NCBI RefSeq assembly: GCF_900114495.1
Contig: NZ_FOZI01000007.1
Span: 6,606 to 70,605, forward strand
DNA length: 64,000 nucleotides
Direction of reading: 5' to 3'
DNA from: Dyella sp. OK004
GTDB taxonomy: Bacteria; Pseudomonadota; Gammaproteobacteria; Xanthomonadales; Rhodanobacteraceae
Below are positions 50,476-60,480 of this stretch, piece after piece. Position numbers and translations under genes: made by a program. A model generated the notes under the pieces. It was not told the DNA's origin. It worked only from the letters and a program-made list of their open reading frames with translations, and made no database searches. Within the stretch, counting starts at the first letter, position 1; each line of letters starts with the position of its first letter.

Positions 50476-51915
50476 TCATACCGTTTCAGCACACGCATCC
50501 TGTGTAACCGTCGTGCCCGACCGATGGGATACGAGCTCGCCAAACCACGCATGATCGCGCGCCATGGCGGCCACTTCGCCAATGATCAATAACGCCGGCG
50601 TACCCACTGCGTGCTGCCTTGCCAGGGCCGGCAAAGCGTGGAGGGCGCCAGTGATCACGCGCTGCAGTGGCAGCGTGCCGTTCTCGATCAATGCGAAGGG
50701 CGTATCTGCGCGGCGACCGTATTCGAGCAGCCTGGCGGTCAATACGTCGATGCGCTCCACGCCCATATAGACGGCCAGGGTCAGGCGGTGGTTGGCCAGT
50801 GCATGCCAGTCCAGCGTATCGGTCGTGTCCTTGCCATGCGCGGTAAGCAGGCAGACTGACTGGGCATAGTCGCGATGGGTCAATGGAATGCCCGCATAGG
50901 CCGCACACGCCACCGCGGCGGTGATGCCGGGCACGATCTCGCAATCGACGCCATGCCTGCGCAGGAAGGCCATCTCCTCGCCACCCCGGCCGAACACGAA
51001 CGGGTCGCCACCCTTGAGCCGCACCACACGCTTGCCTGCCCGCGCATGGGCGAGCATAAGTTGATGGGTATGGTCCTGCGGCACATGGCGGCCGGCGCAA
51101 CGCTTGCCGACGTCGATGCATTCGGCATCGCGCCGCGCCATCGCCAGCACGTCGGCGCTGACCAGTTGGTCATGGAGAATCACGTCGGCCTGGTTGAGTG
51201 CGCGCAGCGCCTGTAGCGTCAGCAGCCCGGGATCGCCTGGGCCGGCGCCGACCAGCGTCACCGAACCCCTGGCCGGCTCGACACCGAGCGCGCTCAACGC
51301 ATCCAGCATGACGTGCTCAGCCTCGGCAGGCTGGGCGCGACGGAGCAGCGGCAGGACCGGACCATCATGCAGCCAGTCATAGAAGCCACGACGTTCCGCC
51401 AGCCCGGGAAAGCGATGCACGATGCTGCTGCGATGCTGCTGTGCGAGCGTCACCAGCGCCCCGAGCGCATGGTCCAGCACGCGCTCCAGCGTCTCGCGCA
51501 CGCGGCGCGCCAGCGCCGGCGCCGCACCGGCGGTGGAGATGGCCACCATCAGCGGCGAACGATCAACTACTGCAGGCACATGAAAACGCGACAGCGATGC
51601 ATCGTCGACCACGTTCACCAGAAGGCGCCGCGCCGCAGCGTCCGCGGCAACCTGTGCATTGAGGGCGCGATCGTCCGTGGCAGCTATCGCCAGCCACACA
51701 TCATCGAGCCATGCCGACTGATAACAATCATGCAGCCACGTTACCTGGCCGCCGCCAGCGAGCCGTGCCAGAGCGGGATTCAATTGTGGTGCGCCCACCC
51801 GCACCTTCGCACCAGTAGCGAGCAAAGCAGCGACCTTGCGCTCAGCCACCGCGCCACCGCCGATCACCAGCACCGGCAGCCCCTTCAGGTCAGCAAATAG
51901 CGGATACAGCTTCAT
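50476..51915 (-). CDS. cysG: Sirohaem synthase (multifunctional CysG)
   Basis: This 479-residue protein is a CysG fusion. The N-terminal precorrin-2 dehydrogenase/ferrochelatase domain begins [20 protein letters not shown]-like (about 9-28). The C-terminal uroporphyrinogen methyltransferase domain has [38 protein letters not shown] and [20 protein letters not shown]. It makes sirohaem from uroporphyrinogen III in three steps. It is 22 bp after nasA in the operon. ATG 51915 is the family start; the longer frame is spurious. Confidence 0.95.
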   Translation of the reverse strand: MKLYPLFADLKGLPVLVIGGGAVAERKVAALLATGAKVRVGAPQLNPALARLAGGGQVTWLHDCYQSAWLDDVWLAIAATDDRALNAQVAADAAARRLLVNVVDDASLSRFHVPAVVDRSPLMVAISTAGAAPALARRVRETLERVLDHALGALVTLAQQHRSSIVHRFPGLAERRGFYDWLHDGPVLPLLRRAQPAEAEHVMLDALSALGVEPARGSVTLVGAGPGDPGLLTLQALRALNQADVILHDQLVSADVLAMARRDAECIDVGKRCAGRHVPQDHTHQLMLAHARAGKRVVRLKGGDPFVFGRGGEEMAFLRRHGVDCEIVPGITAAVACAAYAGIPLTHRDYAQSVCLLTAHGKDTTDTLDWHALANHRLTLAVYMGVERIDVLTARLLEYGRRADTPFALIENGTLPLQRVITGALHALPALARQHAVGTPALLIIGEVAAMARDHAWFGELVSHRSGTTVTQDACAETV

Positions 51916-51937
51916 GATTTGCCCCTCGGTCGTTGCC

Positions 51938-54649
51938 TCACGCGCCCGCCTCCGCTTGCACCTCGGCAATCAGTTGTCGCAACTCCGGCACACAAGAGCC
52001 GCAGTTGCCGCCCGCGCGCAAGCTGGCGGTAATTTGCGCAGGCGTTTCCAGTCGCTTCTCGCGAATCGCGGCACAGAGCGTGTTACGCCCCACCCCGAAG
52101 CACGAGCACACGATGGGCCCGCTGTCGCCATCCGCATTGGGCGGCTCGCCGGCCAACAGACCCACGCGATCACTTTCATCGAGGCGCTCCTGCGCAAACA
52201 GGCCCGCCAGCCATTGGCGCGCCGGCAGGTCCTGACGTGCGGAAAGAAACATGCACGATTCGATGCGATCGTCGATGACGTACGCGGCGCGATAGACACC
52301 CGTGCTGCGGTCTTCGTATTCCAGCCAGTCGGCGTCAGGATCGTCGACGCCGAGCCATGCGCGCGCCCACGCGCCGCAATCCGCCAGCCGATCGCGATGG
52401 GCGATCTCGTAGCGCAGAAAACGCTCGCCGCGAATGAGCGTCCAATAGCTCGGCCCGGAAGGTGGAAACGCTCGTCGTCCGAATGCAAAGCCATACCAGC
52501 GCACCGGGAACGGCTCTACCCAGACCGGCGTGTGCTTGAACTCCGGTTCGCCGGAAACCGGATCCACTACCGGATTGACCAATCCGCCGACACGCGCATC
52601 GGAGGCAAACTGGTCGTTCCAGTGAATCGGCACGAACACATGGCCGACAAGAATGCCGCCGCCATGGCGCACACGCGCGACCATCGCCCCCCAGCGTGAA
52701 CGCACCCGTGCCAGTTCGCCTTCGCGCACGCCGAAGCGCAACGCGTCATGGGGGTGCATGTCGATGTACGGCTCGCTGATATGTCCCGCTAACCGGGGCG
52801 ATTTTCCGGTTCGCGTCATGGTGTGCCATTGATCACGCACGCGGCCGGTATTGAGCACGAGCGGATACTCGGCGTCGGGCGCATGCACGGGCGCGCGGCC
52901 GGGCGTGGCGATAAAACGCGCGCGGCGATCGCTGTGCGCAAAGCATCCGTCCGCAAACATCCTCTGCGTTCCGCTGCCATCCTCCATCACCGGCCACTGC
53001 ACCGGCATGAGTGCGTCGTAGCCTTGCTGGCTCAATGTCGCAAGGGCACCCAGGTTGAGCTGCCGTGGCGCAGCAGGCTGACCGTCGCTGAGCGGCTCGC
53101 GATTGCGGAAGGCGGTGAGCCGCGCGTGCTCCACGAAAATATCGTGCGGTCCGTCGAACTGGAAACCGCGCCCGAAACCCAGCCGTTGCGCAACGTCGCA
53201 GACCATGCGCCAGTCGGCCCGTGCTTCCCCCGGCGCAGGCAGGAACGGCCGTTGACGGGAGACGCGTCGTTCGGAACTAGTCACGGTGCCGTTTTTCTCG
53301 CCCCAGCCAAGCGCAGGTAACAACACGTGGGCGAACGCATTGGTGTCCGTCGCTTCGACGATGTCGGAGCACACCACCAGTTCGCACGCTTCCAGCGCGC
53401 GTTTCACGCGGTCTGCATCGGGCAGGCTCACCACCGGATTGGTGCCCATGATCCACAGTGCTTTTACCTGCCCCTGCAGCACCGCGTCGAACAGCTCCAC
53501 CGCTTTCAGCCCCGGCTGGGAGGCGATGCGCGGTGAATCCCAGAACGACTGCACGATGTCGCGATGCACCGCCTCGTGCAGCTCCATATGCGCGGCAAGC
53601 ATGTTGGCCAGCCCGCCCACCTCGCGCCCACCCATGGCATTGGGCTGTCCTGTGATCGAGAACGGCCCCATGCCCGGCCTGCCGATGCGCCCGGTGAGCA
53701 GATGGCAGTTGATGATGCCGTTGACCTTGTCCGTGCCACTGGACGATTGGTTCACACCTTGCGAGAACAGGCTGACGGTTTTCTCGTAGCGTGCGAACCA
53801 GCGATAGAAGGTCAGCAGGTCGGCCAGCTGCACGCCACAGATACGCGCCACCTCTGCAGGGTCGCCCGCATCGGCATCGGCTGCCGCCAGCGCTTGTGCC
53901 AGCCCCTGTGTGTGCGCATCGACAAAGGCGGCGTCCATTGCACCGTGCCGGAACAGAAACGACAGCAGGCCGTTGAACAGCCAGACGTCGGTGCCCGGCC
54001 TTACCGGCAGATGCAAGTCCGCCGACTCGCAGGTCGCGGTGAAGCGCGGGTCGATCACCACGATGCGCGTACCGCTGCCCTGCTCCCTGGCCTGGACCAT
54101 GCGCTGGAAGATCACCGGATGGCACCACGCCGTATTCGAGCCGACCAGCACGATGAGCTCCGCCTGCTCCAGGTCCTCATAGCAACCCGGCACCGTGTCC
54201 TCACCGAACGCGCGCTTGTGCCCGGCTACCGCCGAGGACATGCACAGGCGTGAATTGGTGTCGATATTGGCGGTACCGATGTATCCCTTGGCCAACTTGT
54301 TGACGACGTAGTAGTCCTCGGTCAGCAGCTGACCAGACACGTAGAAGGCCACTGCATCCGGGCCATGACTGTCGATGATCTGGCGGAAACCGCTGGCTAC
54401 ACGATCGAGTGCTTCACTCCAATCCACTTGCCGAAGCGCCCCGTCCAGCTCGCGCAGTTTCGGTTGGAGCAGACGTCCCTCCATGCCCATGGTCTCGCCT
54501 AGCGCTGCGCCCTTCACGCACAGGCGGCCGAAATTGGAACCATGCTGGGGATCGCCCGTCACGTTGACCACACCATCGGCGCCGACGTTCGCAAGTACGC
54601 CACAACCGACGCCGCAATACGGACAGGTGGTGGCCACTGCGCCATTCAT
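51938..54649 (-). CDS. nasA: Assimilatory nitrate reductase, catalytic subunit
   Basis: This 903-residue molybdopterin oxidoreductase reduces nitrate to nitrite in the cytoplasm. The N-terminal [4Fe-4S] site is Cys9, Cys12, Cys16 and a later Cys in GRLCVKG. Moco-binding segments include [20 protein letters not shown] and [22 protein letters not shown]-terminal BFD-like [2Fe-2S] domain has [11 protein letters not shown] and [10 protein letters not shown], found in NasA-type rather than NarG-type enzymes. ATG 54649 overlaps the FAD-reductase stop as ATGA, so the two are likely made together. The electron donor is probably the FAD protein or NirB-like system. Confidence 0.95.
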   Translation of the reverse strand: MNGAVATTCPYCGVGCGVLANVGADGVVNVTGDPQHGSNFGRLCVKGAALGETMGMEGRLLQPKLRELDGALRQVDWSEALDRVASGFRQIIDSHGPDAVAFYVSGQLLTEDYYVVNKLAKGYIGTANIDTNSRLCMSSAVAGHKRAFGEDTVPGCYEDLEQAELIVLVGSNTAWCHPVIFQRMVQAREQGSGTRIVVIDPRFTATCESADLHLPVRPGTDVWLFNGLLSFLFRHGAMDAAFVDAHTQGLAQALAAADADAGDPAEVARICGVQLADLLTFYRWFARYEKTVSLFSQGVNQSSSGTDKVNGIINCHLLTGRIGRPGMGPFSITGQPNAMGGREVGGLANMLAAHMELHEAVHRDIVQSFWDSPRIASQPGLKAVELFDAVLQGQVKALWIMGTNPVVSLPDADRVKRALEACELVVCSDIVEATDTNAFAHVLLPALGWGEKNGTVTSSERRVSRQRPFLPAPGEARADWRMVCDVAQRLGFGRGFQFDGPHDIFVEHARLTAFRNREPLSDGQPAAPRQLNLGALATLSQQGYDALMPVQWPVMEDGSGTQRMFADGCFAHSDRRARFIATPGRAPVHAPDAEYPLVLNTGRVRDQWHTMTRTGKSPRLAGHISEPYIDMHPHDALRFGVREGELARVRSRWGAMVARVRHGGGILVGHVFVPIHWNDQFASDARVGGLVNPVVDPVSGEPEFKHTPVWVEPFPVRWYGFAFGRRAFPPSGPSYWTLIRGERFLRYEIAHRDRLADCGAWARAWLGVDDPDADWLEYEDRSTGVYRAAYVIDDRIESCMFLSARQDLPARQWLAGLFAQERLDESDRVGLLAGEPPNADGDSGPIVCSCFGVGRNTLCAAIREKRLETPAQITASLRAGGNCGSCVPELRQLIAEVQAEAGA

Positions 54650-55908
54650 GCGGCTATCCCGGTATTTCCGGCAACCGGTGTCTGGCAATAACTGCGGCCG
54701 AACAACAACCGATCGCGCCATGGCGCAATGTCCGTGCCGTTCTGTATCAACTCGAAATACCAGCCGCCCTCCTTCGCGTCGCCATACAGCACCGCACCGA
54801 CGAGACGGTTCTCCCTGAGCACCAGCCGCTTGTAGACGCCACGGCGCGGATCGCGCAACACCAGGTCCTCGGTGCCGGCGCCGCCGATGAAGTCGCCGGC
54901 CGAATACAGATCAATGCCGGTGACCTTCAGCCGGGTAGCACTTTCCGCTGCGCGATAGCGGCGATGCCCAAAGCGCGCCAGATGCGCCGCGCAGACCCGC
55001 GCCTGCTCCCACGCCGGCGCCACCAGGCCGAAGGTCGCTTTGCGATGCTGCACGCACTCGCCGACCGCATAGATCAGCGGATCGTAGGTTTGCAAGGTGT
55101 CGTCGACCACAATGCCGCGCTCGCAATAAATGCCGCTCGACTGGGCCAGCGCCATGTCGGGACGTACCCCCACGGCCATCACCACCAGGTCGGCGTCAAT
55201 GCGACTGTCATCGGCCAGCGCGACGCCTTGCACGCGCTCGCGGCCATACAGCGAAACCGTCTCCGCATCGAGCTGAAGTGTGAGGCCACGCGCCTGCAGG
55301 TTGCTGGCGAGCAACTTCGCCGCGTCGGCGTTGAGCTGCTGGTTGAGCAATACATGGCTGCGATGGATCAGGCTCACCTGCATGCCACGCCGGGACAAAC
55401 CGTTGGCCGCCTCGATGCCCAGCAGGCCACCACCGATCACCGCGGCACGCTGGTAGGTATCGGCAGCCGCCACCATGCGTTCCACATCGTCGATGCCGCG
55501 GAAGCAGACCACGCCCGGCAAGTCGTTGCCCGGCACCGGCAACATCACTGGCTGCGAACCCGTGGCGATCAGCAGGCGGTCATAGGCGAGCTCGACACCG
55601 GCACGCGACCGCACGCGCCGGCGCACGCGATCGATCGCCACCACCGGGTCGCCTGCGTGCAGCGCAATACCATTCGCGGCATACCACTCGGGCGTATTGA
55701 GCATGATGTCGTCCGCCTGCTTCTCACCGCTGAGCAGCAGCGAAAGCATGATGCGGTTGTAGTTGCCGTAGGGCTCGGCGCCGAACACGCTGATGTCGTA
55801 CAGATCCGGCGCGAGCTGCAACAACTCCTCCACCGTGCGGATGCCGGCCATGCCATTGCCGATGACCACCAGCCGAGGGCGACGCTGATGAAGTATCGCC
55901 ATCGTCAT
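54646..55908 (-). CDS. nasB: NAD(P)H/FAD-dependent nitrate-reductase electron-transfer subunit
   Basis: This 420-residue protein is similar to the N-terminal FAD half of NirB and to reductase subunits such as NasB/NasC. FAD-binding segments are RPRLVVIGNGMAGIRTVEEL and DPLIYAVGECVQHRKATFG; the NAD(P) site is AAVIGGGLLGIEAANGLSR. It lacks the sirohaem domain. It should pass electrons from NAD(P)H to NasA, with which it overlaps by ATGA. The symbol is used by analogy. Its start codon and first ten codons are inside the right arm of the palindrome at 55876-56165. Confidence 0.85.
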   Translation of the reverse strand: MTMAILHQRRPRLVVIGNGMAGIRTVEELLQLAPDLYDISVFGAEPYGNYNRIMLSLLLSGEKQADDIMLNTPEWYAANGIALHAGDPVVAIDRVRRRVRSRAGVELAYDRLLIATGSQPVMLPVPGNDLPGVVCFRGIDDVERMVAAADTYQRAAVIGGGLLGIEAANGLSRRGMQVSLIHRSHVLLNQQLNADAAKLLASNLQARGLTLQLDAETVSLYGRERVQGVALADDSRIDADLVVMAVGVRPDMALAQSSGIYCERGIVVDDTLQTYDPLIYAVGECVQHRKATFGLVAPAWEQARVCAAHLARFGHRRYRAAESATRLKVTGIDLYSAGDFIGGAGTEDLVLRDPRRGVYKRLVLRENRLVGAVLYGDAKEGGWYFELIQNGTDIAPWRDRLLFGRSYCQTPVAGNTGIAA

Positions 55909-56004
55909 GATGCCTGGAAGGCTCGCAGGCCGCGCCGCGTGGCGCAGGGAAGACTGGTCGTCTTGGCAAGCCGCGCGGCGCGGCCTGCGAGCCTTCCAGG
56001 CATC
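55909..56004. repeat. Long hairpin 1 (31-bp arms)
   Basis: Perfect 31-bp arms begin GATGCCTGGAAGGCTCGCAG and end CTGCGAGCCTTCCAGGCATC at 55909-55939 and 55974-56004, with a 34-bp loop. It ends one base before the FAD-reductase ATG and would put the ribosome-binding region in a stem. Confidence 0.9.
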
Positions 56005-56035
56005 ACCCCGTCATTTGAAATGTCATCCGCTGGGG

Positions 56036-56133
56036 CCAGCCCTGTCTGTTCGCAGGCCTTCGGTCCGCCGTCTCGACAGACCACCAGTCTGCTTTCGACG
56101 ACGGCCCTATGGCCCGCGAACAGACAGGGCTGG
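56036..56133. repeat. Long hairpin 2 (18-bp arms)
   Basis: Perfect 18-bp arms CCAGCCCTGTCTGTTCGC and GCGAACAGACAGGGCTGG lie at 56036-56053 and 56116-56133, with further imperfect pairing inside. The right end directly abuts the outer 32-bp repeat copy. Confidence 0.9.
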
Positions 56134-56179
56134 TGACGATGGCGATACTTCATCAGCGTCGCCCTTGACCGCCTTCCGG

Positions 56180-56530
56180 TCATCGGCTATCGCGCCTGAC
56201 CCATACACGGTCATCTTGCAGGCGCACCTCCCAGGTACGCACTGCATGTTCCGGCGATTCCAGGCATTCGCCGCTGCGCAGATCGAAATGCTGTTTGTAG
56301 ATCGGCGACGCCACCACGATGCTTTCGCCCAGGCTGCCCACCAGACCACGCGACAGCACCGCAGCCTGCGAATGCGGGTCGACATTGGCGATGGCGTAGA
56401 AGTCGCCCTCCCCGACCCGGAATATCGCCACCTGCTCGCCGTCCACCAAAGCGCACACGCCGGTATCCGGAACGATGTCGCCGATGCCGCAAACGGCCAT
56501 CCATTCGTTATTCATGCCGAGCTCGCTCAT
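56180..56530 (-). CDS. nirD: Nitrite reductase small subunit (NirD)
   Basis: This 116-residue protein is a Rieske-like fold of the NirD type (NEWMAVCGIGDIVPDTGVCALVDG, FYAIANVDPHSQAAVLSRGL and ASPIYKQHFDLRSGECL). The iron-sulphur ligands of true Rieske proteins are absent, as usual for NirD. It joins NirB to make the NADH-nitrite reductase. ATG 56530 has a GGAG site 8 bp upstream; a GTG at 56539 overlaps the nirB stop and is an alternative. The palindrome follows its stop codon. Confidence 0.93.
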   Translation of the reverse strand: MSELGMNNEWMAVCGIGDIVPDTGVCALVDGEQVAIFRVGEGDFYAIANVDPHSQAAVLSRGLVGSLGESIVVASPIYKQHFDLRSGECLESPEHAVRTWEVRLQDDRVWVRRDSR

Positions 56531-56535
56531 TGTCG

Positions 56536-59106
56536 TCACTCCGCCAGCACCGTGACCGGTATGCGGGCATGCCGGCCGCGCTTCTCTTCTGCCGTTGCCG
56601 GGCGTATCTGTCCGCGCTCCGGCACGAAGACGACGTTGTCGTCGCTGGCGTCGCTATTGACGAAGTGGTGGAAGCGGCGACGTGTTTCCGGGTCGCTCAC
56701 GGCGCGCTTCCACTCGCACTCGTAGGTATCCACCACGAGCTTCATCTGCGCTTCCAGCTCGGCAGCGATACCCAGGCGGTCATCGATGATGACGCTGCGC
56801 AGATAGTCCATCCCGCCTTCGAGGTTGTCGCGCCATACGCTGGTGCGCTGGAGCCGGTCGGCCGTGCTGATGTAGAACATCAGGAAGAGGTCGATGTAAC
56901 GCACCAGGGTGGCCGTATCCAGGTCGCCCGCCAATAGTTCAGCGTGACGCGGCTTCATGCCGCCGTTGCCGCACACGTAGAGGTTCCAGCCTTTTTCGGT
57001 GGCGATCACGCCCACGTCCTTGCCCTGCGCCTCGGCGCACTCGCGGGTGCACCCTGACACGGCAAACTTCAGCTTATGCGGCGAACGCAACCCCTTGTAG
57101 CGGTTCTCCAGATCGATCGCGGTGCCTACCGAATCCTGCACGCCATAGCGGCACCAGGTGGAACCCACGCAGGACTTCACCGTGCGCAGCGACTTGCCAT
57201 AGGCATGCCCCGATTCGAAACCGGCGGCGATCAGCTCCTCCCAGATCAGCGGCAGCTGCTCCAACCGCGCGCCGAACATGTCTACGCGCTGGCCACCAGT
57301 GATCTTGGTGTAGAGGCCGTACTTCTTGGCCACCTGGCCCACAGCGATCAGCCCGTCGGGCGTCACCTCCCCACCCGGCATGCGCGGCACTACCGAGTAG
57401 CTGCCATCCTTCTGAATATTGGCGAGGAAGTAGTCGTTGGAATCCTGCAGCGATGCATGTTCCTTCTGCAGCACGAACTCGTTCCAGCATGAAGCCAGGA
57501 TGCTCGCCGCAGTGGGTTTGCAGATATCGCAGCCCAAACCCTTGCCATGGCGCGCGAGCAATTCATCGAAGCGGCGGATGCGCTCCACGCGTACCAGGTG
57601 GTACAGCTCCTGGCGCGAATACGCGAAGTGCTCGCACAGATGGTTGTCGACCGCCAAGCCTTGGCGTTTCATCTCCGCCTTCATGACCTGGGTGACCAGC
57701 GGCACGCAGCCGCCGCACGTCGTGCCCGCGCGCGTCGCGGCCTTCAAGGCGCCGACCGAAGTCGCGCCGGTCATGACGGCATCGCACAACTGCCCCTTGG
57801 ACACGTTGTTGCACGAACAAATTTGCGCGGAAGCCGGCAACGCATCGATGGAGAGTCCCGACTTGGCCTTGCCGTCGGACGAAGGAAGAATGAGAAACTC
57901 CGGCGCTTCGGGAAGCTCCAGCCCGTTGAGCATCATCTGCAGCAGCGTGCCGTATTCGGCGGCATCGCCCACCAGCACGCCACCCAGCAGCCGCTTGCCG
58001 TCTCCAGAAACCACCAGTTTCTTATAGATCTGCCGACGCTCGTCGCTGAACTGGTAGCTACGGCTGCCCGGCGTCGTGCCATGGGCATCGCCGATGCTGG
58101 CCACATCCACGCCCATCAGCTTGAGCTTGGTGGACATGTCGGCCCCGGCAAACTCCGGCAGGCTCGGCGCCTGCTTGCGCGTGAGCAACGCATGCAAATG
58201 GTTCGCTACCACTCGCGCCATCTCGTAACCCGGCGCTACCAGGCCAAAGATCTTCCCGCCCCATTGTGCGCACTCGCCGATGGCGTAGACGTCGCGATCG
58301 CGTGTGCGACAGAAGTTGTCGACCATGATGCCGCCACGCTGGCCCACACCTAGTTCGCTCTGTCGCGCCAGGTCGTCGCGCGGGCGAATACCGGCGGAGA
58401 ACACAATCAGGTCGGTCTCGAGTTGGCTGTCATCGGCGAACGTCATGCGATGGCGCGCCGTTTCGCCATCAACGATGGCCTGCGTGTTCTTTCCCGTATG
58501 CACTGTGAGACCAAGGTCCTCAATGGACCGCCGCAGCATCTGCCCGCCGATGTCGTCCACCTGCACCGCCATCAGGCGCGGCGCGAATTCCACCACGTGG
58601 GTCTCGAGCCTCATGTCGCGCAATGCCTTGGCGCATTCCAGCCCCAGCAGGCCGCCACCTATCACCACGCCATGCCGGGCATTCGTGCCCCATTGGCTCA
58701 GCGCTTCCAGATCGTCGAGCGTACGGTAGACCAGGCAACCCGGCCGGTCGTTGCCGGGAATCGGCGGCACAAACGGCGTTGAGCCTGTGGCCAGCACCAG
58801 CTTGTCGTAAGAGATCACTTCGCCGTCGGCGGTCGTCACTCGCTTGAACGCGCGATCAATCTGCACGGCGCGCGTGGCGAGCCGCAGGTGCAGGCCCGGC
58901 TGCTCGAAGAATCCGGGTGCCACCAGCGAGAGATCGTCCGCGCTCTTGCCCGCAAAGAATTCCGACAAGTGCACCCGGTCATAGGCCGGGCGGTTTTCCT
59001 CGCACAACACGGTGATGTCCAGGTCATGCAGCTGGAGCGCTACCAACTCCTCCAGCAACTTGTGTCCCACCATGCCATTGCCGATCACGACAAGCTTCAG
59101 CGCCAT
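56536..59106 (-). CDS. nirB: NADH-dependent nitrite reductase, large subunit
   Basis: This 856-residue protein reduces nitrite to ammonium with NADH. An N-terminal FAD domain (LKLVVIGNGMVGHKLLEELV) and NADH domain (RHGVVIGGGLLGLECAKAL) come first. A BFD-like [2Fe-2S] region (ICSCNNVSKGQLCDAVMTGA; CGGCVPLV) follows. The sulphite/nitrite reductase halves come next, with the [4Fe-4S]/sirohaem cysteines in FAVSGCTRECAEAQGKDVGV and LYVCGNGGMK. A GGAGG site precedes the ATG. It lies 21 bp after the transporter gene. The start of the operon order matches nitrate import then reduction. Confidence 0.97.
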   Translation of the reverse strand: MALKLVVIGNGMVGHKLLEELVALQLHDLDITVLCEENRPAYDRVHLSEFFAGKSADDLSLVAPGFFEQPGLHLRLATRAVQIDRAFKRVTTADGEVISYDKLVLATGSTPFVPPIPGNDRPGCLVYRTLDDLEALSQWGTNARHGVVIGGGLLGLECAKALRDMRLETHVVEFAPRLMAVQVDDIGGQMLRRSIEDLGLTVHTGKNTQAIVDGETARHRMTFADDSQLETDLIVFSAGIRPRDDLARQSELGVGQRGGIMVDNFCRTRDRDVYAIGECAQWGGKIFGLVAPGYEMARVVANHLHALLTRKQAPSLPEFAGADMSTKLKLMGVDVASIGDAHGTTPGSRSYQFSDERRQIYKKLVVSGDGKRLLGGVLVGDAAEYGTLLQMMLNGLELPEAPEFLILPSSDGKAKSGLSIDALPASAQICSCNNVSKGQLCDAVMTGATSVGALKAATRAGTTCGGCVPLVTQVMKAEMKRQGLAVDNHLCEHFAYSRQELYHLVRVERIRRFDELLARHGKGLGCDICKPTAASILASCWNEFVLQKEHASLQDSNDYFLANIQKDGSYSVVPRMPGGEVTPDGLIAVGQVAKKYGLYTKITGGQRVDMFGARLEQLPLIWEELIAAGFESGHAYGKSLRTVKSCVGSTWCRYGVQDSVGTAIDLENRYKGLRSPHKLKFAVSGCTRECAEAQGKDVGVIATEKGWNLYVCGNGGMKPRHAELLAGDLDTATLVRYIDLFLMFYISTADRLQRTSVWRDNLEGGMDYLRSVIIDDRLGIAAELEAQMKLVVDTYECEWKRAVSDPETRRRFHHFVNSDASDDNVVFVPERGQIRPATAEEKRGRHARIPVTVLAE

Positions 59107-59127
59107 CTCGATGGCCTCCCCGCCCCG

Positions 59128-60480
59128 TCAGTCGATTGCCAGCGCAGCAGGCGCCGATGCATCGGCACGACCCTGTTGCAAGGATTCCCGATAAAGCCGC
59201 TCTTCGTGGGCCGCATGCTCATGACTGAAGCGCACCGCGAGCGCGCACAGCGAACCGGCGATCACAAAACCGCCCAGATACATAAAGGTGTGTTGCACCG
59301 AGCCGGTGGCTTTCTGCAGGAAGCCAGCGGCCACGGCTCCCACGTTGCCGCCCGCACCCACGATGCCTGCCACCCCGCCGAGTGCTTTGCGATCGATGAA
59401 AGGCACCAGCGCGTAGGTCGCGCCGCAAGCCATGTGCGTGCACAGGCCAAAGGCAAGCATGGCGGTCACGGCGATACCGGCGCCCTGCGCTCCCGAGAAC
59501 CACAGCAGGCCCAATCCCTCAGCCAGCATCAGGATGCATAGCAGACGCGCGCGTGCCGGCAGGCCATGTCTGCGCGCCAGGCGATCCGACGCCAGACCGC
59601 CCAGCGCACGCGCGAACAAGGCGAGCAACCCGAAGCCGCCGACCGCGAGTCCCGCCGAACGGAGATTCAGTCCGAAGCGATCAACGTAATAGCCGGCAGC
59701 CACGCCATGTACGAACAGCTCGATGCCGAAACAACCGGCATAGGTGACGAACAACATCCACACCCGATAGTTGCGCGAGGCGAGCCGGAACGCGCTCCAG
59801 CCACCGCCCTTGCCGCTGTTCACCGCCACGCCGCGCGCGCGCAGTTCCCGGTAATCGCCTTGCGGGCCATCCTGCGTGTACTTCCAGTACAGCACGCCCA
59901 CGACCACCATCAGCACACCCGGAACCAGCATTGCCACCCGCCAACCCTGGCCGTTGCTCACACCAAGGGCCACCAGGCCGGCAAGCACCCAGGGCATCGC
60001 AGCCTGCGCCACGCCACCACCGGCGTTACCCCAGCCAGCCGCCGTCGCATTGGCCGTGCCCACCACATTGGGCGCGAACATCACCGACGTGTGGTACTGC
60101 GTCACCACGAAGCCTGCACCGACGATGCCGATCGCCATGCGAATCAGCAGGAAGGAGGCATAGTCGTGCACCAGCAACATGCCGAACACGGGCAACGATC
60201 CCAACAGCAATAGACCGGTATACGTGCGGCGCGGTCCCAGGCTGTCGCATAGCGGACCGATCAATAGCCGTCCAAAAATAGTGACGGCAACCGCGGCGAT
60301 GTTGATATTGGCAATCTGATCCGCACTGAGATGGAATTCGTCCTTCACCAACGGCATCAACGGCGCTACGGCGAACCAGGCAAAAAAGCAGACGAAGAAC
60401 GCCAGCCAGCTGAGATGAAACGCGCGCATGGGTGGCGTCCGCCACTGGAACAATTCGATCCGTGTCGCTTTGCCCGACAT
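59128..60480 (-). CDS. narK: Nitrate/nitrite MFS transporter (NarK/NasA family)
   Basis: This 450-residue MFS permease has 12 helices and the nitrate-signature segments of the NarK group: FVVTQYHTSVMFAPNVVGTANATAAG-like in helix 5 and FGLCTHMACGATYALVPFIDRKALGGVAGIVGAGGNVG in helices 10-11. An Arg in helix 2 or 8 binds nitrate in known members. ATG 60480 has a strong GGCGGAGG site. It is first in the nirBD-nasA operon, so it should import nitrate for assimilation. The symbol is used for the family only. Confidence 0.93.
   Translation of the reverse strand: MSGKATRIELFQWRTPPMRAFHLSWLAFFVCFFAWFAVAPLMPLVKDEFHLSADQIANINIAAVAVTIFGRLLIGPLCDSLGPRRTYTGLLLLGSLPVFGMLLVHDYASFLLIRMAIGIVGAGFVVTQYHTSVMFAPNVVGTANATAAGWGNAGGGVAQAAMPWVLAGLVALGVSNGQGWRVAMLVPGVLMVVVGVLYWKYTQDGPQGDYRELRARGVAVNSGKGGGWSAFRLASRNYRVWMLFVTYAGCFGIELFVHGVAAGYYVDRFGLNLRSAGLAVGGFGLLALFARALGGLASDRLARRHGLPARARLLCILMLAEGLGLLWFSGAQGAGIAVTAMLAFGLCTHMACGATYALVPFIDRKALGGVAGIVGAGGNVGAVAAGFLQKATGSVQHTFMYLGGFVIAGSLCALAVRFSHEHAAHEERLYRESLQQGRADASAPAALAID

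Larger units (their letters stand above)
55876..56165. repeat. 32-bp inverted duplication of the FAD-reductase start region
   Basis: Positions 55876-55907 and 56134-56165 are exact 32-bp inverted copies, including GACGCTGATGAAGTATCGCC and its complement. The 55876-55907 copy is the first 10-11 codons of the FAD-reductase gene and two bases of its ATG. The other copy lies 14 bp after the nirD stop. Between them lie two further perfect hairpins. In nirD-to-reductase mRNA the arms could pair and cover the start codon. The outer repeat could also allow inversion of the 226-bp middle. Confidence 0.9.

Noticed and set aside
55905-56183. 92-codon minus-strand frame across the palindrome
   Set aside because: It arises from the inverted copies and includes the mirror of the reductase start; no independent coding evidence.
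57547-58353. Plus-strand 268-codon open frame
   Set aside because: It is antisense to nirB; its length reflects GC-rich codon bias. No motif or ribosome site was seen.
59128-60480. Denitrification or nitrate respiration locus
   Set aside because: NarGHI, nirS/nirK, nor and nos genes are absent; NasA with the BFD-like end and NirBD indicate assimilation.
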